DNA from: Psychrobacter sp. ANT_WB68
GTDB taxonomy: Bacteria > Pseudomonadota > Gammaproteobacteria > Pseudomonadales > Moraxellaceae
NCBI RefSeq assembly: GCF_008369115.1
Contig: NZ_VOAZ01000002.1
Location: 124,001-188,000, forward strand
Direction: 5' to 3'
DNA length: 64,000 nucleotides
A program made the position numbers and the translations under genes. This document shows, one piece after another, positions 55,801-64,000 of the stretch. The notes under the pieces were generated by a model. The model ran no database searches. It was not told the origin of the DNA and saw nothing but the letters and a program-made list of their open reading frames with translations. Position 1 is the first letter of the stretch. Each line of letters starts with the position of its first letter.

Positions 55801-55898
55801 TTATTAATAGCCGCATTGACGGTCAAGCTGGATAAGCCTAAGGCGCCAAATAGAATCAAACGGATGCTTTGGTAAAGCGGAGAATATAACAAGGGCAC
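52806..55898 (-). CDS. lptD: LPS-assembly outer-membrane protein LptD
   Basis: Inserts LPS into the outer leaflet together with LptE. A signal peptide ends SLTVNAA. Residues about 35-215 are an Asn/Ser/Asp/Thr-rich stretch absent from typical LptD. The jellyroll (HIEADKIVLDLATGVAAAQG) and a long beta-barrel follow. Cysteines at 237, 421 and the 969-970 pair match the four that form the cross-domain disulfides in E. coli. At 1030 residues it is longer than the roughly 780 of E. coli. No ATG is available: the start is GTG at 55898 or TTG at 55892, the latter better spaced from AGGTG. Confidence 0.93.
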   Translation of the reverse strand: MPLLYSPLYQSIRLILFGALGLSSLTVNAAINNTDAQMTEPLAVDSASAYTSKVATDANNNINSNLSQDISYPSDDKQNTGSKNTRFDKTNEQTANIAAEVNNTAVNNPVLTNGDTLDNSTVDITEINDSSDINSANGNSKNDTAAPVNNSSTVETKANDRQVNDSDESIQESLRRLAEFYELTPDTEPSKLNSSINNNVVNTSQGDVQNTFTMQTIPAVGNDLKLLPNSVDSAQRCEGQWVYPKKNPNYQRAVNETGASNGQPAPNLTGIPNNQAPLFAESDYGYYDNVDYAELSGNVIVDQGTQHIEADKIVLDLATGVAAAQGKVMFTDQATTNGNPSGISSQASNVQENKTSLTDKASKGGLIGVADSLNYNTETGQSTANDVAFASVELQAHGYAKRLNRPNETQYELDEVMFSTCPPTNRKWQFDAKSIDLDTETGRGEAYNTTFRIADVPVFYLPYFNFPIDSRRSSGFLLPSASISSESGLEVDVPYYFNLAPNYDATLNTHVYTNRNPMLSGEFRYLTEEYGEGIFNGSYLPNDKKYDGEDRSSLFYDHYWSSKSIPRLSGDAKYSYVSDADYLNDFDTLGLSDNTLNLPRRARVNYYNDYVNGELKVETFQTLDAITNNGQPLQDKDKPYSRLPQLKLDYRLPWAKSFDITGVSDTAYFKKSIDDGSESEKSGTRIYNKLSAVYPMEKSWGYIKPKLSLQHLYTSYDEDSLADNDLNKDDGSQSVFVPQASIDAGLHFYQAGSPFGAFDDTLGGYRLLSPRLKYTYSPYQDQNQIPNFNTRIASINYEQLFSDSWFLGHDRLQDLHAFTPGINYRYIDATGVTRFDGSIAEQFYLDDGRVTLDDEKPVLTSSSSGLVWDTSTQPYNNVWVDMSGALTNDYDLNYITTELRYQPSDNSLFNVGFVKRMRDENTDQLPLSAFTASAVFPINNNWRVLAQGQYDYNRDKMLDSLVGVDYEDCCFGFAVYGRRYYNDLNIKDKPTQAIMAEIRLNGLGSGSSRLTRLLSDKVLGFEPVQNAWKD

Positions 55899-56302
55899 AC
55901 CTATGTATGATTGTAGAGCCTATTGGATTGCGATCATTAGATTACTTTGGGTATTTTAGCGATATTTAGCAGCTAATAAACCAGTAATTCACACGATAAT
56001 CTCGAAAATCAGAACGTTTTACATATAATGATGACTAATCATAGTCAAAAAAAACCAAATCAGCTACACTATTTACCAAAATTTATAATATAGCTTAATA
56101 TAACTGGGCGAGCTTTGTTAATAGAGCGCTCGGATAGTGGTTTATACAGATACAGACTGACTCTATGCTTAGTCATAAAGATGGCTTGATGTAATGATTT
56201 GCTTAAAGCCGCTACTAGCGTGAGTCAAGTGCTTCCTATTTTAACAACTATTTGCCTCACTTATCACTAATTTAGTCGTTTACGACTGATATTTAACCTG
56301 CG
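55899..56302. other. Divergent spacer between lptD and amgK
   Basis: 404 bases. It must hold promoters for both directions, but none is convincing to me; TATAAT-like words occur without good -35 partners. A small perfect dyad AGTCGT-TT-ACGACT (56274-56287) lies 15 bases before the amgK ATG. Confidence 0.5.
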
Positions 56303-57418
56303 ATGCTTTTTATGACCGATAAAACCATGTTAGAACCTAATGTATCCGCCAATGATACTCGCCAGCAACAGTTAGAGTGCTGGTTGCAAGAAGTATTTGC
56401 CAATCAACCATTCGTTCTTGATAGTCTGCCCGGCGATGCCAGCGCACGCCAATATCATCGTATCCAGCTATTAGACAATGATGGTGTAGAAAGCGCGCGC
56501 TATATTGTCATGGATTCGGCTGATGAACAAGATGCGTTGCAGCAGTTTATTAATGTGGCGAAGTTGATGGCGCCGGCAATCAATGTACCGACACTGGTCG
56601 CTCAAGATATAGCAAAAGGGTTTTTGGTATTACAAGATTTTGGGGCAGTAGAGTTTGCTCATCTACTGGTTGGTGCGCCGCCTGTCCAGATTAACGATTA
56701 TTATCAATTGGCGATGCGTACCTTGGTGGCACTACAAACGGTACCAGTGGCAACTGCAAAAGCTGACTACCAATTACCAGATTATGACACGGCATTATTG
56801 ACCCGTGAAATGAATCTATTTAGCGAGTGGTTTATCCCTTATATTGGCGTGGAACTTGAACAGACGCTATGGGAAAATCTCAAATCTGCCTTAATAGCTG
56901 AGATTTTGTCACAGCCGCAGGTCATTGTGCATCGTGATTATCACAGTCGCAATCTCATGCAAGACCAAGCAGATCATACGCGCTTAGGCGTCATTGATTT
57001 TCAAGATGCGGTAGTAGGTTCGTATACATATGATTTGGTATCGTTGGTAAGAGATGCCTATGTAGAATGGCCAGAGAGCCAAGTAACGAGCTGGGTTCAG
57101 GATTGTTGGCAATTACAAAAACAGGCAGGGCTTAAAACTGCTGATAATGCGGCCCAGTTTGAAAATGATGTGAATGTCATGGGCGTACAACGGCATCTAA
57201 AAGTGCTGGGTATTTTTATCCGCTTATTCGAACGTGATGGAAAAAGTCGCTATTTAGCCGATATTCCAAAAGTCATGCGTGACCTGATTTTTGAGCTAGA
57301 ATGGCTTGCAGAATACGGCAATCCCGATATGAAGCAGGCAGTCAGCCCTTTTAATGAATGGTTGCGAGAGGTTATCTTGCCTGCTTATCAAAATAAATTT
57401 GTGCAACAATACATCTAG
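56303..57418 (+). CDS. amgK: Amino-sugar kinase AmgK (cell-wall recycling)
   Basis: Phosphorylates the anomeric hydroxyl of MurNAc/GlcNAc so that MurU can activate the sugar, bypassing de novo UDP-MurNAc synthesis. 371 residues. Aminoglycoside-phosphotransferase fold: the catalytic loop is VHRDYHSRNLM and the metal Asp is in GVIDFQDAVVGSYTYDLVSL. The start LDSLPGDASARQYHRI matches the family. It is followed by murU after 99 bases and is divergent from lptD, as in Pseudomonas. A second ATG 9 bases downstream is possible. Confidence 0.87.
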   Translation: MLFMTDKTMLEPNVSANDTRQQQLECWLQEVFANQPFVLDSLPGDASARQYHRIQLLDNDGVESARYIVMDSADEQDALQQFINVAKLMAPAINVPTLVAQDIAKGFLVLQDFGAVEFAHLLVGAPPVQINDYYQLAMRTLVALQTVPVATAKADYQLPDYDTALLTREMNLFSEWFIPYIGVELEQTLWENLKSALIAEILSQPQVIVHRDYHSRNLMQDQADHTRLGVIDFQDAVVGSYTYDLVSLVRDAYVEWPESQVTSWVQDCWQLQKQAGLKTADNAAQFENDVNVMGVQRHLKVLGIFIRLFERDGKSRYLADIPKVMRDLIFELEWLAEYGNPDMKQAVSPFNEWLREVILPAYQNKFVQQYI

Positions 57419-57517
57419 ATAGCATTAATAAAGTAAAAGCGATTGCAGTATTTATTGCTTTTGCTTAGTCAAAAAATTAAAAATAGGCAGCAATACAGCC
57501 AACGATAAGGAGCGTGT

Positions 57518-58246
57518 ATGTCGGTAATAACGCAAGCGATGATTTTGGCTGCTGGCAAGGGTACACGCCTGCGTCCGCTAACACTTGAGACGCCAAAGCC
57601 TTTGGTTGAAGTGGGCGGGCAGCCACTGATTGTTTGGCATATCAAAGCGTTACAAGCCGCTGGTATCACTGACATCACTATCAATGCGTCATGGCTTGCG
57701 GACAAGCTGATGCAGACATTGGGCGATGGTGCCCAATATGGGGTCAAGCTGCATTGGTCGATAGAAGAAGATGAGCCGCTTGAAACGGCAGGTGGGATTT
57801 TTAATGCCTTACAAACCGGCAAGTTGCAAGATGCGCCCTTTATCTTAGTCAACTCTGATGTTTGGACGACCTATGATTTTGCTCATTTGCAGGACTATAC
57901 GCTGGGTGCGGACCAACTTGCACACTTATTGTTGATTGATAATCCTGAGCATAATAATGGTGGTGATTTCGCGATTAGCAATGGGCTTGCGAGTGCGCAG
58001 CCCATTGCTGACGCAGACAAACATACTTTTGCGGGTATCAGTGTGCTATCCCCTAGACTGGTCGATGGACTCGTATCAGGACAGCCAGCACCACTTGCGC
58101 CATTGTTGAAACAGGCAATGCTAAAATTCCAAATTACTGCTGAAGTCATTAAAGACAATTGGATAGATGTTGGTACTCCCGAGCGCCTAACGCAAGTCAA
58201 TGACTATATAGAAAGTCACGGCGTCGATAACCATCGCGGCGCATGA
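57518..58246 (+). CDS. murU: MurNAc-1-phosphate uridylyltransferase MurU
   Basis: Converts MurNAc-1-phosphate to UDP-MurNAc. 242 residues. Nucleotidyltransferase signature AMILAAGKGTRLRPLTLETP with the KPLVEVGGQPLI segment. Metal/nucleotide Asp in FILVNSDVWT. Late NWIDVGTPERL is typical of the family. AAGGAG lies ahead of the ATG. It forms a pair with amgK. Organisms with this route can be less sensitive to fosfomycin; that is known for Pseudomonas and inferred here. Confidence 0.91.
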   Translation: MSVITQAMILAAGKGTRLRPLTLETPKPLVEVGGQPLIVWHIKALQAAGITDITINASWLADKLMQTLGDGAQYGVKLHWSIEEDEPLETAGGIFNALQTGKLQDAPFILVNSDVWTTYDFAHLQDYTLGADQLAHLLLIDNPEHNNGGDFAISNGLASAQPIADADKHTFAGISVLSPRLVDGLVSGQPAPLAPLLKQAMLKFQITAEVIKDNWIDVGTPERLTQVNDYIESHGVDNHRGA

Positions 58247-58301
58247 TTTTTATGAAAGGACTGTATTGTTAACCATTATTCCTAACCGCTCCCCTTAAAA
58301 C

Positions 58302-58345
58302 AAAAAATCAGCGCTAATGACTCAATCATCAGCGCTGATTTTTTT
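58302..58345. terminator. Bidirectional terminator between murU and the cyd operon
   Basis: AAAAAATCAGCGCT pairs with AGCGCTGATTTTTT, and inner ATGA/TCAT can extend it. T-runs lie on both strands between convergent units. Confidence 0.88.
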
Positions 58346-58378
58346 ATGAATATAGAACGATAGGTAAAAGGGTAAGTT

Positions 58379-58495
58379 TTAAACGCCCATTGCCAGTTTA
58401 ATTAACTGTGCAATCGTAAAAATAACCAAAAACCCTGCCACATATAAGCCAATAAACCATGCCCATTGTGACTGTTTTTTACTGAGCTTTTTCAT
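58379..58495 (-). CDS. DUF2474-like small membrane subunit of the bd oxidase
   Basis: A 38-residue ORF too short for routine gene finding. It begins MKKLSKKQSQWAWFIGLYVA and continues as one hydrophobic helix, ending IAQLIKLAMGV. Lysines before the helix place the N-terminus inside. GGGAG lies ahead of the ATG. It follows cydB by 104 bases on the same strand. DUF2474/CydX-type peptides sit at this position in many bd-oxidase operons and stabilise the haem site; membership here is inferred from size, shape and location. Confidence 0.75.
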   Translation of the reverse strand: MKKLSKKQSQWAWFIGLYVAGFLVIFTIAQLIKLAMGV

Positions 58496-58599
58496 CACTG
58501 TCTCCCGTCAATCTCCTAATAATGTATCCATCAGCTTGGTGAGCTAAGCACCGCTATTATCAATCATGCTGAATAGATAATAGCCAATGCTATCCTGAC

Positions 58600-59616
58600 T
58601 TAATACATGTGTTCATGATCGGTTTTGCCCTTAAAGGTATAATAAGCAAAAGCGGTATAACTCAAAATGATTGGCAGCATAATACCGGCACCGATGAGCA
58701 TAAAGGATAGCGAGGTATCGGCAGCCGCCGCTTCATAAATGGTCATCTGATACGGTACGATATATGGGAATATAGCAAAACAAACCCCGATATAGCCCAT
58801 CAAAAATAGTGCGACAGTTAATAAGAATGGACGATATTCACGTTCGCCGGTCAAATCTTTACGCATCAAGAAAAATAACAGCACAACGATAATTGGCATC
58901 GGTGCAAGATACAGCAGACCTGGGAAACTAAACCATCCTTCAAGTGCCTCTATATCAGAGAAGTACATAAATACCGTTACCGCAATCATCGCTACAACTA
59001 AAGCAGAAAGCAGCCAGCCTGAGACTTTGCGTGCCCATACTTGTAAGCTATGTTCGGTTTTGATAATCAGCCACGTAGAACCCAATAAAGCATAACCAAT
59101 TAGCAGGGCAAATCCACACATGATGGAGAACGGTGAGAACCAATCAAAAGGACCACCGGTATATAGACGATTACTTGCCTCTAAACCTTGCACCAACGCC
59201 CCAAGCATAATACCTTGGGTAAAAGTCGCTACGACAGAGCCGATAAAGAAAAAACTATCCCAGACATATCGATGTGAAGTGGCTTTAAAGCGGAACTCAA
59301 ATGCCACACCGCGCATAATCAAACCAAATAACATAAAGATGACGGGCAAATAAAGACCGGTCATAATGATGCCGTAAGCGACAGGGAAGGCGGCAAATAA
59401 ACCACCACCACCGAGCACCAGCCAAGTCTCATTACCGTCCCAAAAAGGGGCGATAGAGTTCATCATGCGGCTACGGTTTTTATCGGAGCCAGCAAACGGA
59501 AACAGAATGCCGCAGCCCAAATCAAAGCCATCAAGCAAAACATAAATAAAGACAGACAGAGCAATTAAGCCGCCCCAAATTAAGGGCAAATCTAATACAT
59601 CACCATAGTTAAACAT
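58600..59616 (-). CDS. cydB: Cytochrome bd-type quinol oxidase subunit II
   Basis: Structural partner of CydA in the quinol oxidase. 338 residues with about eight membrane segments. Typical stretches: YVLLDGFDLGCGILFPF, PFWDGNETWLVLGGGGLFAAFP, RGVAFEFRF and the GALVQG segment. The ATG overlaps the cydA stop by one base (TAATG), and GGAGGG sits inside the end of cydA, so the two are translationally coupled. Length and sequence fit the cyanide-insensitive (CioB-like) group. Confidence 0.93.
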   Translation of the reverse strand: MFNYGDVLDLPLIWGGLIALSVFIYVLLDGFDLGCGILFPFAGSDKNRSRMMNSIAPFWDGNETWLVLGGGGLFAAFPVAYGIIMTGLYLPVIFMLFGLIMRGVAFEFRFKATSHRYVWDSFFFIGSVVATFTQGIMLGALVQGLEASNRLYTGGPFDWFSPFSIMCGFALLIGYALLGSTWLIIKTEHSLQVWARKVSGWLLSALVVAMIAVTVFMYFSDIEALEGWFSFPGLLYLAPMPIIVVLLFFLMRKDLTGEREYRPFLLTVALFLMGYIGVCFAIFPYIVPYQMTIYEAAAADTSLSFMLIGAGIMLPIILSYTAFAYYTFKGKTDHEHMY

Positions 59617-61121
59617 TAGCGTAACCCTCCATCGTCGACGTCGTCAGCAGGTTTATCCAAATCTTGTTCATGCCCTTTGGTTTTATCTGCGGCATGCTTA
59701 TCACCGCTCAAGGTGCGACCTTGCGCTTCAGTGACAGAGTGATCATAAAACTGATCTTCGGACGGATCTTCGTAAGGTTTCGGACCTTGTGCAATGAGAC
59801 GTAGAATATAAAAACTGCCTGCCCCAAATACAAAGGCATATAGGACGATAAAGCCAATTAAGGTTGTCGCAACTTGCTGCGCTGCAACTGGTGACATACT
59901 TTCAGCAGTACGAATGACCCCATATACCGTCCATGGCTGGCGACCGGTTTCAGTCACAAACCAACCGGCAAGTAGGGCAATGAAACCAAGAGGCGTCATC
60001 ATCATCCAAGCACGGTGGAACCATTTGCTTTCAGGATTGAACTGTTGTTTTTTGAAGTACTTATAGAGACTAAACAGTCCTACAAATACCATCAAGGTAC
60101 CAATAGCAACCATTACTCGGAATGACCAAAACACGATAGGGACATATGGACGGTCTTCTGGTGCCCAGTTTTTAAGACCTTTAACTTCGCCATCTAACGA
60201 ATGTGTCAAGATTAGGCCTGACACATAAGGAATTTTAATTTCGTAGTGGTTCTTTTCCGCTTCTTGATCTGGAATACCAAATAACACGAGTGGTGCACCG
60301 CGCTCATTCTCCCAGAGACCTTCCATTGCTGCGACTTTTGCCGGTTGATGCTCAAGGGTATTAAGACCATGCATATCACCGATCAATACCTGCGCTGGTG
60401 CCACAAATATCGCCATAATCATTGCCATACCTAGCATGACACGACCGTGCTGGCGATGTTCAGTATGTTTTTTGGATTGTAAATAATAAGCACCAATACC
60501 GCCAATAACAAAGGCAGTGGTCAAGAATGCCGCCGTCATCATATGCGCATAGCGATAAGGAAAGGAGGGGTTAAAGATAATCTCAAGCCAATTAGTCGGA
60601 TATAGCAGCCCATCCGCACCCATCATAAAGCCTTGCGGGGTTTGCATGAAGCTGTTAGCCGCCAAAATCCAAAACCCCGATATCATCGTACCGATGGCAA
60701 CGATGGCGGTTGAGACAAAATGCATGCGTTTACTCACGCGTCCCCAACCAAACAGCATAATACCGAGGAATGAGGCTTCTAAGAAGAAAGCGGTGAGAAC
60801 TTCATAAGCGAGCAGGGGGCCGATGACGTTACCGGCTTTATCAGAAAATACCGCCCAGTTTGTTCCGAACTGGTAGGACATTACCACGCCCGAGACCACA
60901 CCCATACCGAACACCACGGCAAATATTTTTACCCAATGTTTATAAACTTCGGCATAGATAGGTTCACCAGTTTTGAGCCAACGAAACTCAAGTACGGTTA
61001 ACCAGCTGGCAAGGCCGATAGAGAAAGCTGGAAAAACAATATGCCAAGATATAACGAAGGCGAATTGAATACGCGCAAGCATCAACGCATCCAGTTGATC
61101 AATCATAAATGTAGCGAACAT
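59616..61121 (-). CDS. cydA: Cytochrome bd-type quinol oxidase subunit I (cyanide-insensitive type)
   Basis: Catalytic subunit: oxidises ubiquinol and reduces oxygen to water without proton pumping. 501 residues. Expected haem-ligand regions are visible: His in ISWHIVFPAFS, His in RYAHMMTAAF and Met in SFRVMVAIG. The GRQPW signature lies in VTETGRQPWTVYG. The quinol-binding Q-loop is short, the mark of the CIO (CioA-like) subgroup as opposed to E. coli CydA. The C-terminal tail is acidic and hydrophilic. The genes cydA-cydB-small subunit form one operon. Upstream regulation is not visible to me. Confidence 0.93.
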   Translation of the reverse strand: MFATFMIDQLDALMLARIQFAFVISWHIVFPAFSIGLASWLTVLEFRWLKTGEPIYAEVYKHWVKIFAVVFGMGVVSGVVMSYQFGTNWAVFSDKAGNVIGPLLAYEVLTAFFLEASFLGIMLFGWGRVSKRMHFVSTAIVAIGTMISGFWILAANSFMQTPQGFMMGADGLLYPTNWLEIIFNPSFPYRYAHMMTAAFLTTAFVIGGIGAYYLQSKKHTEHRQHGRVMLGMAMIMAIFVAPAQVLIGDMHGLNTLEHQPAKVAAMEGLWENERGAPLVLFGIPDQEAEKNHYEIKIPYVSGLILTHSLDGEVKGLKNWAPEDRPYVPIVFWSFRVMVAIGTLMVFVGLFSLYKYFKKQQFNPESKWFHRAWMMMTPLGFIALLAGWFVTETGRQPWTVYGVIRTAESMSPVAAQQVATTLIGFIVLYAFVFGAGSFYILRLIAQGPKPYEDPSEDQFYDHSVTEAQGRTLSGDKHAADKTKGHEQDLDKPADDVDDGGLR

Positions 61122-61668
61122 AAACGGTTACCCTTATCTATTAGCTGAATAGCGCTGGCTTCCATGATACGCTCAAGTAACTGTCCGTAACCGTCCATCA
61201 ATCAGGGCGTCAATTATTACGGGCAATGGCTAAGTGTTATTTAGCGGTAAATGTTGGTAAGACAAAACCTTTGGCTAAAATAGCCTCACTAGTTGCTATG
61301 CTTTAGTAACTATTAGGCAGTAATGCCTGCTATATCTTAATAGCTACTATTTAGCTAAAGTAAATAATTCATATCCTTATAAATTATTAGGTATTCATCA
61401 AATGACAGTCTTGCTGATAGTGCATGTTTAAGTATTATGCGCCTGCCTATTCGTACGCGCAAGTTGCACAAGCGTGTTATCACACACCTATCGGTCATAA
61501 ACTATTTACAATGTTAGCGAAACTAGTTTTAAATAACAGTCATTGTTTAAATATTGTTATCAATAGATACAAAATAGTCATATAAAAAAACATCTTTTAA
61601 TAATGGGTTTTTAAAGATCATTACACAGGGGATGGTGGTTTGGCAAAATCATCACTAAAAACGTAGCG
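61122..61668. other. Spacer upstream of cydA without recognised gene
   Basis: 547 AT-rich bases between cydA (its 5' side) and the 3' end of the next minus-strand gene. It should hold the cyd promoter. I searched by eye for a consensus promoter and an FNR-type TTGAT-N4-ATCAA dyad on the minus strand and found neither convincingly. Confidence 0.5.
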
Positions 61669-64000
61669 TTATTGCTGTAATTGTTGATGCAAGATACGGC
61701 GTAAGGTCAAAATAGTTTGTGGATTTTCTTGAATACTATGACCACCATTAATCACGGTCTCTGATGCTGCTCCTTCAAGATGAGCACTGGTATAGGGCAC
61801 AATGCCGTCTGAAAGGCGCTCTGTTAATGCTTGCCCAATCTCACCATCAACCGTCACTGCAGCAACAAGGGGCTTGCTTGGTAACTTATCTTCATCAGAT
61901 GATAACTCATTGGCATTGTTGGTTTTGCTTAAGCTGGCGTCATCCTCTACTATCTCATGGGATAAATCGAGCTTTGCGCCGGCTGGTTGCATTTCTGCCA
62001 GCCCTTTGGTGATATCGGCATCGTTGTTGGCGATAATTGAATGATAAGTGATGCGCTTATTGATACTGATGTCTTTGGTTAATTGAATAAAAGAAGATTT
62101 GTCGCTCAATTGACTGGCGCCATTTTGTAAGTATAGCGCGCCTAATGGATTTTGTGCCAAGTCACCTTGAATGGCAAGCGTTGCCAAGTTATCGGTGACC
62201 GTCTTCACCAAACCGACTGGTAAATAAACAATGCGGCGTAGCGCACGGGTAAACCAACGATCAGCATAGTCGGTGCCGCGAAAAGGTGACGACAAAAATA
62301 CCGCCGTATCCACTTGAGGTAGCGCTTCTAGCTTGAAGCGCTCTTGTAGCTCTTGTTGGCCAAATGATTGTTTAAGCGCATCCCGTATTTTGCCCTTCTC
62401 ATTCATTGACAATATATTTTGCTCATCCAGTCTGTCTAAGTCATCGACCAAATTCTCATCAGACAGCATCATACGTGCAATGATACCGCCCATGCTATGG
62501 CTGATAATCACACTGTTTTTGCTGGCAATGTTTTGCCCCTTTGGGTCTGTCTGTTGATAAGTAGTATTGATTAGCTTTTGGATTTGGTAACGATTTTCTA
62601 AAATAGGCAAGTTGGTTGGATAAAAAATTTGCCAGACTTGATAATTATTACGCAATTTATCGTCATTAAAAATATCGTTGGTTAAGTTCACCCACGTTGC
62701 TGGGCTTGATGCCAAACCATGTATCATAATGATGACACGCTTATTAGGGTCATAAGGCTCTAGCATAAAAAGTTTGGGTAAGCTGGCCTCTTTTTGGCGG
62801 GTAATAAGATTTAAATAGCCCACACCATTCAGCTGGTTTTCTGCCAGCCATAAGCCGTATCCTGCCGAGAAGTTGGCGGCAAGCGGATAATCATCACCTA
62901 AGATATTGATGCTTTCGCTACGGTAGGGGTTGTATAGATGAATATCGAGCTGATTGCTACTGAGGGTATCGAGTACGCTATCACCAGCGGGTTTAATCAA
63001 ACCAGTCATCAGTAAATGTCCAGTTGGATAAATACGTGTACTGGCATCATCACTATCTAAACTGCTGTTCGAGCTGTCATCTGTACTGCGATTACTAACT
63101 TCTTGCTGATTGACTTCTTGATTAAGTCTACCCGATAACGAGGAAACCAATAATTGGCGAATGGTAGTGGTGTAACGATCATCTAAGGAGGCGACCAAAC
63201 TGATGCCTAAACCTGGGCGCTTACTAATGGAGTTCAGTCCAGAGAGTCGCAGCTCGTAGGTTGAAACCAAATCTGCCAACGCAGAGGTTTGTTGGTTGGC
63301 GTTTTTTAGATAGTTATTTTCATTGGGCAAATAAACATTGAGATTGTAGTCGTCTATTTGCATTTTCATGACTTTGATTTGATCAGTCGGCTGACCATTG
63401 ACGGGCGTACGATTGGCAATCGCTGCTTGCTCGCTGCTATTACGAATACTACTACTTGCTGTTGTTGGTAAGTACTCTATTTTGGCATTGCCCATCATTT
63501 TATTGCTGCCGTCAGCTGACTGATAGAGCTGGGTAATGACATCGTTACTAGCGGCGTTATAGATATCTTGGGTTTGAATATCCACGTCGTTTGGAATACG
63601 GCTTTGCGCCCGCGACCGACTGGTTTCTTTATCCGCGCCTTCAAAGTCATGTTCTAAACTGTCATAAAATAAATAGGTATAGCTGGATTTGATGGCATCA
63701 AAAAGATTTTCTTGATAGCCAACCAAGCAGCTATCGGTTCTTTTCTGCTGCGTTTTCGCATCAGCATCGCTTAAAGGCGCGTTGGCATAGTAAGGGTCAA
63801 GGGGCGGGCGGGCAAGGGCATTACGGCAGTCTTTTGACGCAGCAAGCTGGCGCGCTTTTGCATACTGCAATTCGGCAAAAATAGCCAATGCTGGACGATA
63901 ATGTTCATTGAGCATACTGTCCGTCAGCTGCGTTAGGCACAGCTCAAACTGCTGCATACAAGCTTGCTCGTTGAGTCCAGCTGACAATAAGGCCGAGGCA
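61669..64000 (-). CDS. Large alpha/beta hydrolase, 5' end outside the window
   Basis: Partial: the frame is still open at the window edge, and the first in-window TTG (63987) is not a likely start. Residues before the core are alpha-helical with several Cys. The hydrolase core starts at KRVIIMIHGLASSPATW (oxyanion region), with the nucleophile elbow ISHSMGGIIARMM, LSSPFRGTDYADRW, and the catalytic-His region INGGHSIQENPQTI at the C-terminus. The long N-terminal half (about 400 residues) is not recognised. The upstream residues seen here (ASALLSAG) suit an exported or lipoprotein N-terminus. The substrate is unknown. Confidence 0.82.
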   Translation of the reverse strand, partial: ASALLSAGLNEQACMQQFELCLTQLTDSMLNEHYRPALAIFAELQYAKARQLAASKDCRNALARPPLDPYYANAPLSDADAKTQQKRTDSCLVGYQENLFDAIKSSYTYLFYDSLEHDFEGADKETSRSRAQSRIPNDVDIQTQDIYNAASNDVITQLYQSADGSNKMMGNAKIEYLPTTASSSIRNSSEQAAIANRTPVNGQPTDQIKVMKMQIDDYNLNVYLPNENNYLKNANQQTSALADLVSTYELRLSGLNSISKRPGLGISLVASLDDRYTTTIRQLLVSSLSGRLNQEVNQQEVSNRSTDDSSNSSLDSDDASTRIYPTGHLLMTGLIKPAGDSVLDTLSSNQLDIHLYNPYRSESINILGDDYPLAANFSAGYGLWLAENQLNGVGYLNLITRQKEASLPKLFMLEPYDPNKRVIIMIHGLASSPATWVNLTNDIFNDDKLRNNYQVWQIFYPTNLPILENRYQIQKLINTTYQQTDPKGQNIASKNSVIISHSMGGIIARMMLSDENLVDDLDRLDEQNILSMNEKGKIRDALKQSFGQQELQERFKLEALPQVDTAVFLSSPFRGTDYADRWFTRALRRIVYLPVGLVKTVTDNLATLAIQGDLAQNPLGALYLQNGASQLSDKSSFIQLTKDISINKRITYHSIIANNDADITKGLAEMQPAGAKLDLSHEIVEDDASLSKTNNANELSSDEDKLPSKPLVAAVTVDGEIGQALTERLSDGIVPYTSAHLEGAASETVINGGHSIQENPQTILTLRRILHQQLQQ

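Noticed and set aside
61185..61213. cydA promoter with TTGACG as -35
   Set aside because: At 16-18 bases spacing no acceptable -10 follows on the minus strand.

Overview
The window looks like chromosomal core DNA of a Moraxellaceae gammaproteobacterium, most likely Psychrobacter or a close relative. This is inferred from protein-level recognition: a short-Q-loop (cyanide-insensitive type) cytochrome bd oxidase, AmgK-MurU next to lptD, and a moderately AT-rich sequence with many Ser/Thr/Asn/Gln-rich linkers. I see no phage, insertion sequence, integron or CRISPR array. The accessory signals are palindromes, duplicated genes and small ORFs.

Layout. 1-4.2 kb: a small exported protein, a PAP2 phosphatase, a tRNA-Val/tRNA-Asp unit on the minus strand with visible promoter and terminator, and a cardiolipin synthase. 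4.3-8.3 kb: a tail-anchored Sel1-repeat protein, then waaA (Kdo transferase) and rsmE (16S rRNA methylation). 8.4-13.1 kb: a three-gene ferric-iron ABC importer behind a promoter that overlaps a Fur-box-like dyad. 13.1-16 kb: cmoM (tRNA wobble uridine modification, minus strand) and a lipoprotein hydrolase. 16.4-23 kb: gyrA, two tandem RarD-like transporters, a glutathione S-transferase and a small membrane protein. 23-30 kb: rnz, a DUF815-type ATPase divergent from a Ser/Thr-kinase-like protein, tRNA-Leu, and the nitrogen two-component pair ntrB-ntrC.

30-43.7 kb is an envelope and translation cluster, all plus strand: rimO, pyrH, frr, uppS, cdsA, dxr, rseP, bamA, lpxD, fabZ, lpxA. It joins isoprenoid carrier synthesis (dxr, uppS), phospholipid activation (cdsA), stress-protease signalling (rseP), outer-membrane protein assembly (bamA) and lipid A synthesis (lpxD, lpxA, with fabZ drawing on the same acyl-ACP pool). 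The usual skp gene between bamA and lpxD is absent here. 44-49 kb: an NSS-family sodium symporter, tgt, a SOUL haem-binding protein and asd. 49.5-58.2 kb: a membrane-anchored endonuclease/exonuclease/phosphatase protein, then surA and lptD on the minus strand (outer-membrane chaperone and LPS translocon), divergent from amgK-murU (peptidoglycan recycling). 58.4-61.1 kb: a bd-type oxidase operon cydA-cydB plus a 38-residue DUF2474-like membrane peptide. 61.7 kb to the end: a large alpha/beta hydrolase that runs off the window.

No clearly new multi-gene system is visible. The best leads are a perfect 19-bp inverted repeat inside rsmE that looks like an in-frame palindromic insertion, a perfect 29-bp-arm palindrome before the NSS transporter, a structured orphan stretch with its own terminator at 50.69-50.94 kb, and the duplicated terminator-plus-rarD unit.
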